A stretch of DNA of 64,000 nucleotides from Marinomonas lutimaris (lineage in GTDB: Bacteria; Pseudomonadota; Gammaproteobacteria; Pseudomonadales; Marinomonadaceae): assembly GCF_019426345.1 (NCBI RefSeq), contig NZ_JAHLLW010000003.1, positions 1 to 64,000 on the forward strand, in the 5' to 3' direction. A model generated the notes under the pieces. That model did no database searches. It had not been told where the DNA came from and worked only from the letters and a program-made list of their open reading frames with translations. Position 1 is the first letter of the stretch. Every line of letters starts with the position of its first letter. The translations under genes and the position numbers were made by a program. This document shows, in pieces, positions 56,701-64,000 of this stretch.

Positions 56701-56858
56701 ATACTCACAATGGTCATTGTTTTGACGGTAAAAGGAGGATCTTCAGCGCGACCAAGACCTAGAAAAGCAATCACCCCAGCAATGGAGATTAGAAGAATCA
56801 AAAAGAAAGTAACGGACTGCTCTCGTACCGCTAAAGCTGAAAGGTTAAACTTACTCAT
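53787..56858 (-). CDS. RND family efflux transporter permease
   Basis: Inner-membrane proton-driven pump of 1023 residues. It has an N-terminal helix near 13-33, two large periplasmic loops, and TM clusters near 340-490 and 850-1010. The proton-relay Asp pair is in LLVDDAIIAIE near residue 400. The frame opens at 56870; the ATG at 56858 overlaps the fusion-protein stop by 8 bp (ATGAGTAA). No outer-membrane channel gene is present, so it probably uses a shared TolC-type channel. Confidence 0.93.
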   Translation of the reverse strand: MSKFNLSALAVREQSVTFFLILLISIAGVIAFLGLGRAEDPPFTVKTMTIVSMWPGATAQEMEEQVADKIEKRMQELRWYDYTSTFTRPGLAFTTVQLKDSTPPADVQEQFYQARKKVGDETSNLPSGVIGPFVNDEYADVTFALYALKAQGEPHRKLVRDAEELRQRLLHIEGVKKVNIIGEQAERIFVSFSHDRLATLGVSAQDIFSSLNNQNLLTPAGSIDTKGPQVFIRLDGALDTLDKIRNTPIVAQGRTLKLSDVASVTRGYEDPATFFVRNNGEPSLLLGIIMRDGWNGLDLGEALQEEVKAINGELPLGMTLSNVTDQSVNISASIDEFMIKFFVALLVVMLVCFVSMGWRVGIVVAAAVPLTLAFVFVVMAATDKNFDRITLGSLILALGLLVDDAIIAIEMMVVKMEEGYSRAQASAYAWSHTAAPMLSGTLVTAVGFMPNGFARSTAGEYTSNMFWIVGISLIVSWLVAVIFTPYLGVKLLPNIAKVEGGHAAIYDTKNYNRFRQVLTSVISKKWLVAVVVVLLFGTAVAGMGVVKKQFFPTSDRPEVLVEVQMPYGSSIKQTSGSTKLVEEWLLKQPEAKVVTSYIGQGAPRFYLAMSPELPDPSFAKIVVLTSNQDEREALKNRLREVVANGLAPEARVRVSQLVFGPYSPFPVAFRVSGPDIDVLRSISSQVKDVMNDSPMMRTVNTDWGTRIPTMHFKLEQDRLQALGLTTSSVSQQLQFLLSGIPITEIREDIRTVQVMARAAGDIRLDPSKIQDFTLINASGSPIPLSQVGSVEIREEEPIQRRRDRVPTMTVQGDIQNDLQPPDVSSHIYKQLEPIIATLPPGYKIVMAGNIEESGKATKALLPLFPIMIALTLLIIMFQVRSIPSMIMVFATSPLGLIGVVPTLLAFQQPFGINALVGLIALSGILMRNTLILIGQIEQNLEDGLDNFNAVIEATVQRARPVLLTALAAILAFIPLTHSVFWGTLAYTLIGGTLAGTVLTLVFLPAMYAIWFKVKPVKSVAHVE

Positions 56859-57987
56859 TAACGTTACCATCCTTTACTGAAGACAGTTGCCCATTACTAA
56901 TTCTTACCGTCTCATTGTCACTTAAAAGGTGAGCCCCAAGAGCAACAACCTGATCTGTAGATTTAATATTAGCGGATATATTTACCGTCTCAGCACTAAT
57001 ACGTTGCACATCAACAGATCGCCATGCAACTTGAGGAGATTGCTGAGTATTTTCAATAACCCAAATGCCTGTGTCTTTACCATTATCGTACAGGGCTCCA
57101 ATCGGTAAATTAAAGCTAGTGTCATTAAGCTGATGAGTGTTAGGTAGCTCAACTTTCACAGTGACGCCAAGTGGTGCGTTAGCTAACGCACCACTCAACA
57201 CATAACGTGCTTCAAATGTTCGAGTAATACTATCGGCCACATCGGAAAGCTGTCGCAATGTCGCAGAAACAAATGCTTGCTCACCATTTGGGTTATAAAG
57301 AGTTGCTCTACCTGTTGACCCTAATTCTGGTCTTAACGTTTCAGGAAGGTAGATTATCGCTTCTCTTTGACCTGCATGTGCTATACGAACCACCGCTTGC
57401 CCTGGAGCGACAACTTGACCTGGTTCAGCAAAAGTGTCCATTACCACGCCATCTGAGTCTGCTATGAGCGTACTGTATTTAGAAGCGTTAAGAGCGACAT
57501 CTGCTTGTGACTGAGCTGCGCTTAATTCTGCCTTAGCGACATCTGAAGCAGCTTTATAGCTTGCGTAAACAGACGCAGAAATCAATCCTTTCTTAAGTAT
57601 TTCTCGGTAGCGCTTTTCATCGCTCTGAGCCTGTTGTGCTCGTGCTTTTGCAGCTGCAACGGCTTCTTTTTGAGCTTTTGCTTGCAGAGTTAAATCAATA
57701 GGATCCACTCGCATGAGAGGCTGACCTTTCACCACAGTTTGGCCTGCGCTAACGAATCGCTCCAAGACCTTGCCTTGTACTCGAAAACCAGCATCACTCT
57801 GCACTCGTGCCGCAACGATACCGGTAAAAGTACGCGTCTCTTGTTCTACTTTTTGAGGATAGGTAACACGGACTAAGGGTGCCTGCAATCTCGGATCCGG
57901 TACAGATTCTTCATTACAGGCAGTCAACATAAGGGAAGTGGCAAGCACTACAGTAAACGGGGCAAGCCTACGTGGAAACGAGAACAT
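56851..57987 (-). CDS. RND periplasmic membrane fusion lipoprotein
   Basis: Adaptor protein of 378 residues with a lipobox LTAC ending the signal sequence (Cys near residue 24). A lipoyl half-motif FRVQGKVLERFV, a helical hairpin rich in Ala, Gln and Lys (about 105-170), and beta-barrel segments follow in order. It is translationally coupled to the pump gene. A palindrome upstream suggests TetR control. Confidence 0.92.
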   Translation of the reverse strand: MFSFPRRLAPFTVVLATSLMLTACNEESVPDPRLQAPLVRVTYPQKVEQETRTFTGIVAARVQSDAGFRVQGKVLERFVSAGQTVVKGQPLMRVDPIDLTLQAKAQKEAVAAAKARAQQAQSDEKRYREILKKGLISASVYASYKAASDVAKAELSAAQSQADVALNASKYSTLIADSDGVVMDTFAEPGQVVAPGQAVVRIAHAGQREAIIYLPETLRPELGSTGRATLYNPNGEQAFVSATLRQLSDVADSITRTFEARYVLSGALANAPLGVTVKVELPNTHQLNDTSFNLPIGALYDNGKDTGIWVIENTQQSPQVAWRSVDVQRISAETVNISANIKSTDQVVALGAHLLSDNETVRISNGQLSSVKDGNVNE

Positions 57988-58030
57988 ACATAATAGCCTC
58001 TTCGAATAGATGAAGAAGCCATTATTATAC

Positions 58031-58058
58031 TGGTGACCAACTTAGTCAATGGTCACCA
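58031..58058. promoter_or_regulatory. Candidate operator/promoter of the RND operon
   Basis: Arms TGGTGACCA (58031-58039) and TGGTCACCA (58050-58058) are exact reverse complements with 10 bp between. On the minus strand a TTGACT box lies inside, and TATAAT follows (14-bp spacing; a TAATAA alternative gives 16). A repressor bound here would block that promoter. It sits between tetR and the fusion-protein gene. Confidence 0.6.
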
Positions 58059-58075
58059 TGAAGGTATTTTTTAGA

Positions 58076-58678
58076 TTAGCTTAAGAATTTAAGAATAACC
58101 TTAGATATCTGAGACACATCACTTTCAGCTTTATCCATATTGTATTGAAGCAACTGCGGATCGTAGTAAGGTCGTAAAATAAGAAAAATCACTTCGGTAC
58201 TGTCTTCTATTTCTACCTGTTTACTAAACTCTCCTGACTCTATACCTGTGTTAATAATAGAAGTTATAAAAGCCAACATATTCGCCTTATAATCAATCGC
58301 AGACTGCCAATTCTCAGCCGCTGCAAAGGCCGCGATATCATAAAGCTTTTGTTCCTGGAAAAAGAGGCGAAGGCTTGATCTTGCAATAGCAGCTAATGCG
58401 CCTTCAAGTGTTTCTGTTGCACTCAAATTTAAAGCAACAACCTTTTCAACTTCAATTTCAATGTTGCGCAAGCAACTGCTACAAATAACTTCGGCAATGG
58501 CTTGTTTCGATTTGAAAAATTTATAGACATAAGCTTTAGATATACCAATGCTCTTTGCAATGTCTGACACACTGGTTTTTTCATAGCCATAAAGGCGAAA
58601 ATGCTGGTCAGCGGCAAGAATAATCTGGTCTTTAACACTGTTTTCAGCAGACACTTTAGGCTGAGGTATATGATCCAT
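58076..58678 (-). CDS. TetR family repressor of the RND operon
   Basis: Regulator of 200 residues with helix-turn-helix TSVSDIAKSIGISKAYVYKF near 37-56. It is placed just upstream of the efflux operon in the same direction, 88 bp from it. The palindrome in that gap is its likely target. Whether it also represses itself is not visible, since no equal palindrome was found upstream of its own start. Confidence 0.9.
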   Translation of the reverse strand: MDHIPQPKVSAENSVKDQIILAADQHFRLYGYEKTSVSDIAKSIGISKAYVYKFFKSKQAIAEVICSSCLRNIEIEVEKVVALNLSATETLEGALAAIARSSLRLFFQEQKLYDIAAFAAAENWQSAIDYKANMLAFITSIINTGIESGEFSKQVEIEDSTEVIFLILRPYYDPQLLQYNMDKAESDVSQISKVILKFLS

Positions 58679-58916
58679 AGTTTTTCACCAAACGTTCTCT
58701 TAAGTAAAAATAAATAGCATTAAAACACCATGTAGAGATACAAATAAGGGTAAGCTTGCCTTATCTTAATTTCCAAATGATGCTATCAAATGAAGCATGA
58801 TGGTAGCGGAAGATAAATTATCTTTCGAGTTACAGCAACAAAACATCTTATTTAAGCCATTATAGATCTGAAGCAGTATCATGATTTGACTTCGATAGCA
58901 TGGTTAAACATGAGCT

Positions 58917-59828
58917 TTATGGCAACGGGATAAACTCATCTTCATCACCAATGACTTTTGGAAACGCCCCAGCTTGCCAGTCTCGTTTTGCCTGCTCAAC
59001 ACGCTCTTTACGACTGGAGATAAAATTCCATTCAATAAAGCGCTTACCAATTTTTTCCCCACCAATTAAAGCGATTCTCGAATCCGCTGTAGCGTCAATA
59101 ACTACATCATCAGCAGCTGATAGGATAACCATGGCAAATTCAGGTATTAGCGTATCTTTAATTTTCAGGCTGCCTTTCGCTACATAAATAGCGCGCTCTT
59201 CAGCATTCGGTAAGGTTAAACGTTGCCCGTCTTGCATGTGAGCTTCAACATACAAGGTTTCGGCATAGGTCTTTACGGGTGAGGTTACGCCATAAGCCGT
59301 GCCCATTAGGACTCTAAGAGAAACATTATCGACCAATACGGCAGGAATACTGGCCGAAGGATAATGATAAAAAGCAGGCTCAATTTCTTCGTCTTCTTCA
59401 GGTAAGGCCAACCACAACTGCAAGCCATGTAAAGTATGCGGGACATTTTTCACCTCAGGACGCTCTCGCTCTGAGTGAGTAATGCCCTTACCTGCCACCA
59501 TGAGATTAATATCGCCCGGTGTAATCGTGGCGACACTACCAATAGAATCTCGATGTAAAATCTCACCTTCAAATAGGTAGGTCACAGTGGCCAAATTGAT
59601 GTGTGGATGTGGACGAACATTAACACCTGAACCCGCTGGAAAATGTGCTGGCCCCATATGATCAAAGAAAATCCACGGACCAACGGTTTTACGTTGCGCT
59701 GTTGGCAACGTCCGCCGCACAGTGAACTCACCAAGGTCTTTTTCCCGAGGCTTGATAATAATATCAATCGCCTCGCATCCTTTATCTGTATCGCATTCTA
59801 ATTCAAGATTCACTACATCTATGCTCAT
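58917..59828 (-). CDS. Pirin family protein
   Basis: Bicupin of 303 residues. The metal-binding His pair is in RPHPHINL and the His/Glu pair in GITHSERE, which are the four classic pirin ligands. The N-terminal signature DHMGPAHFPAG is also present. Bacterial pirins include quercetin dioxygenases and stress proteins; the substrate here is unknown. The frame opens with GTG at 59837; the ATG at 59828 follows AGGTGG. Confidence 0.9.
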   Translation of the reverse strand: MSIDVVNLELECDTDKGCEAIDIIIKPREKDLGEFTVRRTLPTAQRKTVGPWIFFDHMGPAHFPAGSGVNVRPHPHINLATVTYLFEGEILHRDSIGSVATITPGDINLMVAGKGITHSERERPEVKNVPHTLHGLQLWLALPEEDEEIEPAFYHYPSASIPAVLVDNVSLRVLMGTAYGVTSPVKTYAETLYVEAHMQDGQRLTLPNAEERAIYVAKGSLKIKDTLIPEFAMVILSAADDVVIDATADSRIALIGGEKIGKRFIEWNFISSRKERVEQAKRDWQAGAFPKVIGDEDEFIPLP

Positions 59829-60063
59829 ACTGCCCACCTGCTCCAGTCATTTTTCCAATAAGACATTACTCTAAGCCATCAGTTTTATCACCTCAACATA
59901 ACCTTTAATCAGAAAATTAAAGATTCAGCAGCTCCATACTAGCAATAACCTACACAGACGACAGGCAATTGCTTGTTTTTGCCAACCCAATAAAAAAACC
60001 TTTCTTGACGCTCCGTAAATAATTAACATTCAGCCTTTGTTTTTTTGTTTAGGAACCTTTGCC
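59829..60063. promoter_or_regulatory. Divergent pirin / KSI-like control region
   Basis: 235 bp with no gene. It should contain the pirin promoter (minus) and that of the ketosteroid-isomerase-like gene (plus). I see no clear operator. Confidence 0.4.
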
Positions 60064-60471
60064 ATGAGCCAGACAACTGTTGAACTACTGCAAACCTATT
60101 ACAATGCTTTCAATGCTCAAGACATGGACACCTTTTTGTCTTTGCTAACTGACGATGTCATTCACGATATCAACCAAGGCGACCGTGAAATAGGCAAAGA
60201 TACCTTTGCAGCCTTCATGGAGCGCATGAACACAAACTACAAAGAAACCATTGTCGACATCGTTATCATGTCCAATCCTGCTGGCGATCGTGCAGCGGTT
60301 GAGTTCACTGTGTTAGGCGAATACATCGCCACCGACGAAGGCTTACCAGAAGCCAATAACCAAACCTACCAACTGCCAGCTGGCGCCTTCTTCGACATTC
60401 GCGATGGTAAAGTCGCACGCGTCACCAACTACTACAACCTAGAAGATTGGATCGCCCAAGTATCGGCTTAA
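60064..60471 (+). CDS. Ketosteroid isomerase-related SnoaL-like protein
   Basis: Cone-fold protein of 135 residues in the NTF2/SnoaL group: VELLQTYYNAFNAQDMDTFL, LLTDDVIHDINQG and RVTNYYNLEDW are typical of the KSI-related subfamily. Real activity is unknown. The start at 60064 follows AGGAA. It is 35 bp ahead of the GNAT gene and probably in the same transcript. Confidence 0.85.
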   Translation: MSQTTVELLQTYYNAFNAQDMDTFLSLLTDDVIHDINQGDREIGKDTFAAFMERMNTNYKETIVDIVIMSNPAGDRAAVEFTVLGEYIATDEGLPEANNQTYQLPAGAFFDIRDGKVARVTNYYNLEDWIAQVSA

Positions 60472-60506
60472 GCCAGCTTACTGACGCGATACAAAACGAG
60501 TAGATT

Positions 60507-61097
60507 ATGCTGACATTCCAACGTTTATCTGGCTTCGCCTTAAATCAATACATTGATGAACTGGCTCAGCTGCGCATGCGTGTGTTCCGCGACTTTCCCT
60601 ATCTTTATGATGGCGATACAAACTACGAAGCGCGCTACCTTAAAACTTACATTGAAGCGCCAAACAGTGTGATCGTATTGGCTTTTGATAGAGATAAAAT
60701 TGTTGGAGCTTCAACGGGTTTGCCACTACATTATGAGACCGATGAAGTAACACAGCCCTTTATCAAAGCTGGTTACAACCTTGATGAAATTTTCTACTGT
60801 GGCGAATCGGTACTCTTACCTAAGTATCGCGGCCGAGGCGCGGGAGTGGCCTTCTTCGATCATCGCGAAGAGCATGCCAAAAGCATTGAAGGAATAAAAC
60901 GCTCATGTTTTTGCGCTGTACAACGTCCAGATAATCACCCAGCTAGTCCTGCCAACTACCAACCACTGGATCAATTCTGGCGTAACCGTGGTTATGAAAA
61001 GCGCCCAGAGCTCGCGACTCATTTCAGTTGGAAAGAAATTGGCGAACAAGAAGAATCCCTTAAACCCATGACCTTTTGGATGAAGCCCTTGGTATGA
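60507..61097 (+). CDS. GNAT family N-acetyltransferase
   Basis: Acetyltransferase of 196 residues. The acetyl-CoA loop is in LLPKYRGRGAGVAF near 110, with the helix after it. The substrate is unknown. Related GNATs often precede or are fused to carbon-nitrogen hydrolases; here the next gene is just such a hydrolase, but broken. The KSI-GNAT-hydrolase order therefore looks like a once-intact unit. Confidence 0.87.
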   Translation: MLTFQRLSGFALNQYIDELAQLRMRVFRDFPYLYDGDTNYEARYLKTYIEAPNSVIVLAFDRDKIVGASTGLPLHYETDEVTQPFIKAGYNLDEIFYCGESVLLPKYRGRGAGVAFFDHREEHAKSIEGIKRSCFCAVQRPDNHPASPANYQPLDQFWRNRGYEKRPELATHFSWKEIGEQEESLKPMTFWMKPLV

Positions 61098-61112
61098 GAA
61101 AGATGGCAGAAT

Positions 61113-61271
61113 ATGAGCGTATTTAAACTGGCGACGGCACAATATGACATTGGCTTTTTCACCCAATGGGAAGAATTTGTCGACAAACTAGAAAGCTGGG
61201 TCGCCAATGCCGCCCAACAAGAGGCTAAGCTACTGGTATTCCCTGGATATAGCGGCCTCATATTGGCGTAA
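61113..61271 (+). pseudogene. Truncated carbon-nitrogen hydrolase (nitrilase family)
   Basis: The first 52 codons read like the N-terminus of a nitrilase-superfamily amidohydrolase: KLATAQYDI, then EAKLLVFPGY. The usual catalytic Glu of FPEY is Gly here, and a stop follows at 61271, where intact members continue for over 200 residues. A further TLELASR is visible just past the stop, so the coding sequence decayed in place. An IS5-type remnant begins about 30 bp later, which suggests IS-linked deletion. Confidence 0.75.
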
Positions 61272-61299
61272 ACGCTAGAACTAGCCTCACGCACAGCTT

Positions 61300-61685
61300 A
61301 AAGTTAACGTACATGACATCACAGAGACAGAAAATCTGCTTCATGGTGAAGAGACTTTTATATCAGCGGATTCAGGTTATCGAGGCGCGCCAAAACGAGC
61401 AGAACTTAAAGACATCAAAGCCGATTTGCTCATTGCGGAAATGCCAAGCAAAGTACGTCTTCTCAAGCTGCACCCGAGAATAAACAAGCTACCGATCCGA
61501 ACGGAATATATTAAAGCCAGCATTCGAGCAAAAGTAGAGCACCTATTCCGGATCATAAAGCGTCAGTTTGGTTTTAGGAAAGTGATCTATCGAGGCTTAA
61601 GAAGAATAACAACAAACTGGCGATGCTATTTACTTTAGCCAATGTGTTTAGGATCGATCAGATGATACGAGCGGCAAGGAGGTAG
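61300..61685 (+). mobile_element. IS5-family transposase remnant (C-terminal, frameshifted)
   Basis: The frame from 61300 reads [20 protein letters not shown], later [20 protein letters not shown], the DDE-domain end of IS5-type transposases with the catalytic Asp and Glu still visible. One base is missing near 61599: the next frame continues [20 protein letters not shown] to a stop at 61685. The N-terminal two-thirds is absent and no terminal repeats were found, so the element is dead. Confidence 0.82.
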
Positions 61686-62058
61686 TCCGTTAAAAACCCA
61701 CTAGATAAGGCCAGATTAGCTCATTTAGTGACGAAAAGCATAAAAAAAACACTAGAATGAGTGACATCTCGTGCTTTTTCGCTCGAATGAAAAAAGTACT
61801 TTTCTGCGACAAATACATCCCTAATAAAAACAACTATTTACAGACGGTAAAAACTACTACAGTTTTTTACTAGGTACATCACCAGAAAAATAGGGTAAAG
61901 GTCACCATTTTTAAGTGACTTTGGATAAAAATGGGCTAAAGCTGAGACAAAAATGGACCAATTCAGATACAAAAAAGCCGAACACTGGGTTCGGCTTTCG
62001 TAACTTACACTCACTAAATTAAGAAAAGTAGTAAGTATAATTTTACTGTAAAAAATAG
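61686..62058. other. Non-coding stretch after the IS remnant
   Basis: About 370 bp with no credible gene. It holds a short hairpin (GTAAAAACT at 61847 with AGTTTTTTAC at 61861) and the tRNA terminator at 61974-61998. The first part may be debris of the IS right end. Confidence 0.5.
61974..61998 (-). terminator. Terminator of tRNA-Val
   Basis: AAAGCCGAAC and GTTCGGCTTT form a 10-bp stem with a 5-nt loop. On the minus strand it continues into T6 (complement of 61971-61976), 60 bp after the tRNA 3' end. Confidence 0.85.
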
Positions 62059-62135
<77 letters not shown>

Positions 62136-62217
62136 AAAAAGTGTTGGCTATTATACGCAGAGGTTTGCTTTTGACAAGCCCTCGTTGATATTTTTTGAAG
62201 CCTTTGTTTTAAAACTA

Positions 62218-62406
62218 TTATTCACTGACAGGAACGAGCAGTTCATGACCGATCACTTCGTCAATTAAGCCGTAAGGTACCTTGTATTTTTTATCTTTAA
62301 ATCGTACAAGAGCGTAGTCGTAACACATTTCGATCACAGTGCAGTTGACGATAACACCGTTGTCGATAACGCGGACTATGTTGTAGTTCCTTAGCGTGAT
62401 GGCCAT
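62218..62406 (-). CDS. Small protein of unknown function
   Basis: I do not recognise this 62-residue protein. It has a clear AGGAG ribosome site at good spacing before its ATG. The composition is beta-strand-like with alternating hydrophobics (NIVRVIDNGVIVNCTVIEM), two Cys and a KDKKYKVP stretch. No signal peptide or membrane helix is seen. It lies 35 bp downstream of uvrB in the same direction and may be co-transcribed. The good ribosome site supports a real gene. Confidence 0.6.
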   Translation of the reverse strand: MAITLRNYNIVRVIDNGVIVNCTVIEMCYDYALVRFKDKKYKVPYGLIDEVIGHELLVPVSE

Positions 62407-62441
62407 TCAAGGCTCCTTTCTTACTTTGAATCCAAGAGTTA

Positions 62442-64000
62442 TTATGATTCGCCAACGTCTTTTAACTTTTTCTGTAGCTGGCGAATTTGGTCTCGATAAC
62501 CCGCCGCTAGTTCGAATTTAAGCTCTTCTGAGGCTAGCATCATTTCTTTTTGCAGTTGGATCATGGCTTTACGCACTTGAGCCACGTCTTCCATGCTTTC
62601 AACCTGGTAGTCTTTTGCGGTCTCAGCGACTTTCTTAGTTTTGTTACCACGTTTGCCCGCACCTGGGTTATAAGCCCCTTCCATGATGTCTTCAACGGAT
62701 TTGGTAATGCCGACTGGCGTGATGCCATGCTCTTCATTGTACGCTTTTTGTTTTTCACGGCGACGATCCGTTTCGCTGATCGCCCTCTCCATGGATCCTG
62801 TAATACGATCAGCGTACAAAATCGCTTTACCATTAACGTTACGAGCAGCACGACCGATGGTTTGAATGAGCGATTTTTCCGAGCGTAAGAAGCCTTCTTT
62901 ATCGGCATCAAGTATCGCCACAAGGCTCACTTCTGGAATATCCAAGCCTTCTCGCAACAAGTTAATACCAACTAACACATCAAACTCGCCAAGACGTAAA
63001 TCTCGAATGATCTCAACTCGCTCTACCGTGTCGATGTCAGAATGCAAATAACGTACTCGAACACCATGATCGCTCAGGTAGTCGCTTAAATCTTCTGCCA
63101 TGCGTTTGGTTAAAGTGGTCACCAAAACACGCTCGCCAATCGGTGTTCGAAGATTAATTTCAGACAACAAATCATCTACCTGAGTTGCAACAGGTCGAAC
63201 TTCCAGAATAGGGTCTATCAAGCCTGTAGGGCGGACAATTTGCTCAACCACCCAATCTTGATGTTCTTCTTCGTATTTACCTGGTGTAGCTGAGACAAAA
63301 ATAGTTTGCGGTTTAATCTGTTCCCACTCTTCAAATCGCATAGGGCGGTTATCAAGAGCGGAAGGCAAACGGAAGCCATATTCAACTAGGTTCTCTTTAC
63401 GTGACCTGTCACCTTTGTACATAGCACCAATTTGTGACACGGTAACATGAGATTCGTCGATAACGAGCAAAGCATTGGCGGGCAGGTAATCGAATAAAGT
63501 GGGCGGTGGTGAGCCCTCTTCACGACCAGACAAATAACGCGAGTAGTTTTCTATACCGTTGCAGTAGCCCAGCTCCTGCATCATTTCTAAATCATATCGC
63601 GTACGCTGATCAAGGCGTTGCATTTCCACCAATTTGTTAAGCGATTTAAGTTGCTCAAGACGCTGATCCAATTCCACTTTAATGCGTTCAATCGCCGCTT
63701 GTACGGTTTCTTTTGGTGTTACATAGTGAGTTTTCGGATAAATTGTAACGCGAGGAACTTTGCGAATGGTTTTGTTAGTTAATGGGTCAATCATCGATAA
63801 GGTTTCGACTTCGTCATCAAATAGTTCGATACGAATTGCCGTGTCTTCCGAGTCAGCAGGAAAGACTTCAATAACATCGCCACGCACACGGAAATTACCA
63901 CGCTCTAATACCAAGTCGTTGCGGCTGTATTGCAGCTCGGCTAAACGGCGCAACACATCACGCTGATCAATGCGATCACCACGATCAAGGTGCAACATCA
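62442..64000 (-). CDS. uvrB: Excinuclease ABC subunit B (5' part outside the window)
   Basis: DNA-damage loading helicase of nucleotide excision repair. About 518 C-terminal residues lie in the window, of about 670 expected; the N-terminal Walker A part lies beyond position 64000. Seen here: DESH of the Walker B motif in [11 protein letters not shown], helicase motifs [11 protein letters not shown] and QTIGRAARN, and the C-terminal UVR domain ([20 protein letters not shown]). The stop is at 62442. Confidence 0.96.
   Translation of the reverse strand, partial: MLHLDRGDRIDQRDVLRRLAELQYSRNDLVLERGNFRVRGDVIEVFPADSEDTAIRIELFDDEVETLSMIDPLTNKTIRKVPRVTIYPKTHYVTPKETVQAAIERIKVELDQRLEQLKSLNKLVEMQRLDQRTRYDLEMMQELGYCNGIENYSRYLSGREEGSPPPTLFDYLPANALLVIDESHVTVSQIGAMYKGDRSRKENLVEYGFRLPSALDNRPMRFEEWEQIKPQTIFVSATPGKYEEEHQDWVVEQIVRPTGLIDPILEVRPVATQVDDLLSEINLRTPIGERVLVTTLTKRMAEDLSDYLSDHGVRVRYLHSDIDTVERVEIIRDLRLGEFDVLVGINLLREGLDIPEVSLVAILDADKEGFLRSEKSLIQTIGRAARNVNGKAILYADRITGSMERAISETDRRREKQKAYNEEHGITPVGITKSVEDIMEGAYNPGAGKRGNKTKKVAETAKDYQVESMEDVAQVRKAMIQLQKEMMLASEELKFELAAGYRDQIRQLQKKLKDVGES

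Overview
The window looks like a chromosomal stretch of a marine gammaproteobacterium of the Oceanospirillales, most like Marinomonas. This is inference from gene content (TRAP transporters, many SDR and LysR genes, opgGH, uvrB, a tRNA-Val) and moderate-to-low GC. No 16S rRNA gene is present to settle it. Coding density is high. No prophage, CRISPR array or intact insertion sequence was seen.

Region 1 (139-11605) is a catabolic unit for a carboxylic acid. A minus-strand operon encodes a class I CoA-transferase, thiolase, enoyl-CoA hydratase, hydroxyacyl-CoA-type SDR and a long acyl-CoA dehydrogenase. A divergent plus-strand TRAP system has two tandem DctP paralogues, DctQ and DctM, and is followed by a MarR regulator. 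The upstream regions of both dctP genes are duplicated and share a 21-bp inverted repeat that may be the MarR operator. Next come a 1425-residue CHASE/PAS hybrid histidine kinase (minus) and a D-lactate-dehydrogenase-like gene.

Region 2 (17416-27163) is a sugar or polyol catabolic locus. It holds a SorC-type regulator, an FGGY kinase, a transketolase split into two subunits, an SDR, an RbsABC-type ABC transporter and a divergent second SDR. The only intergenic control region contains an 11-bp perfect inverted repeat separated by 20 bp. The set resembles apulose-phosphate transketolase pathways but lacks a sugar isomerase.

Region 3 (27266-32662) is mixed: an inositol-monophosphatase-family gene, an MntA/HepT toxin-antitoxin pair followed by the C-terminal remnant of a second nucleotidyltransferase broken at a G10 tract, a LysR gene divergent from an MBL-fold/DsbA-like pair, and an LpxR-like lipid A deacylase.

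Region 4 (32980-49665) has atoDABE for acetoacetate/short-chain fatty acid use with a divergent LysR gene, glutathione-independent formaldehyde dehydrogenase, the NAD(P)HX repair enzyme, a VF530 DNA-binding protein, opgGH for periplasmic glucans, mtfA, and a LysR gene divergent from a MobA/phenol-hydroxylase-type flavin monooxygenase.

Region 5 (49775-58678) contains two TetR circuits. One has two SDRs, TetR and a 14-TM MFS pump, with a shared AT-rich operator motif at three places. The other has TetR, a membrane fusion lipoprotein and an RND pump, with a 28-bp operator-like palindrome.

Region 6 (58917-64000) carries pirin, a ketosteroid-isomerase-like protein, a GNAT gene followed by a broken carbon-nitrogen hydrolase, an IS5-family transposase remnant, tRNA-Val(GAC), a small unknown protein, and uvrB running off the end of the window.
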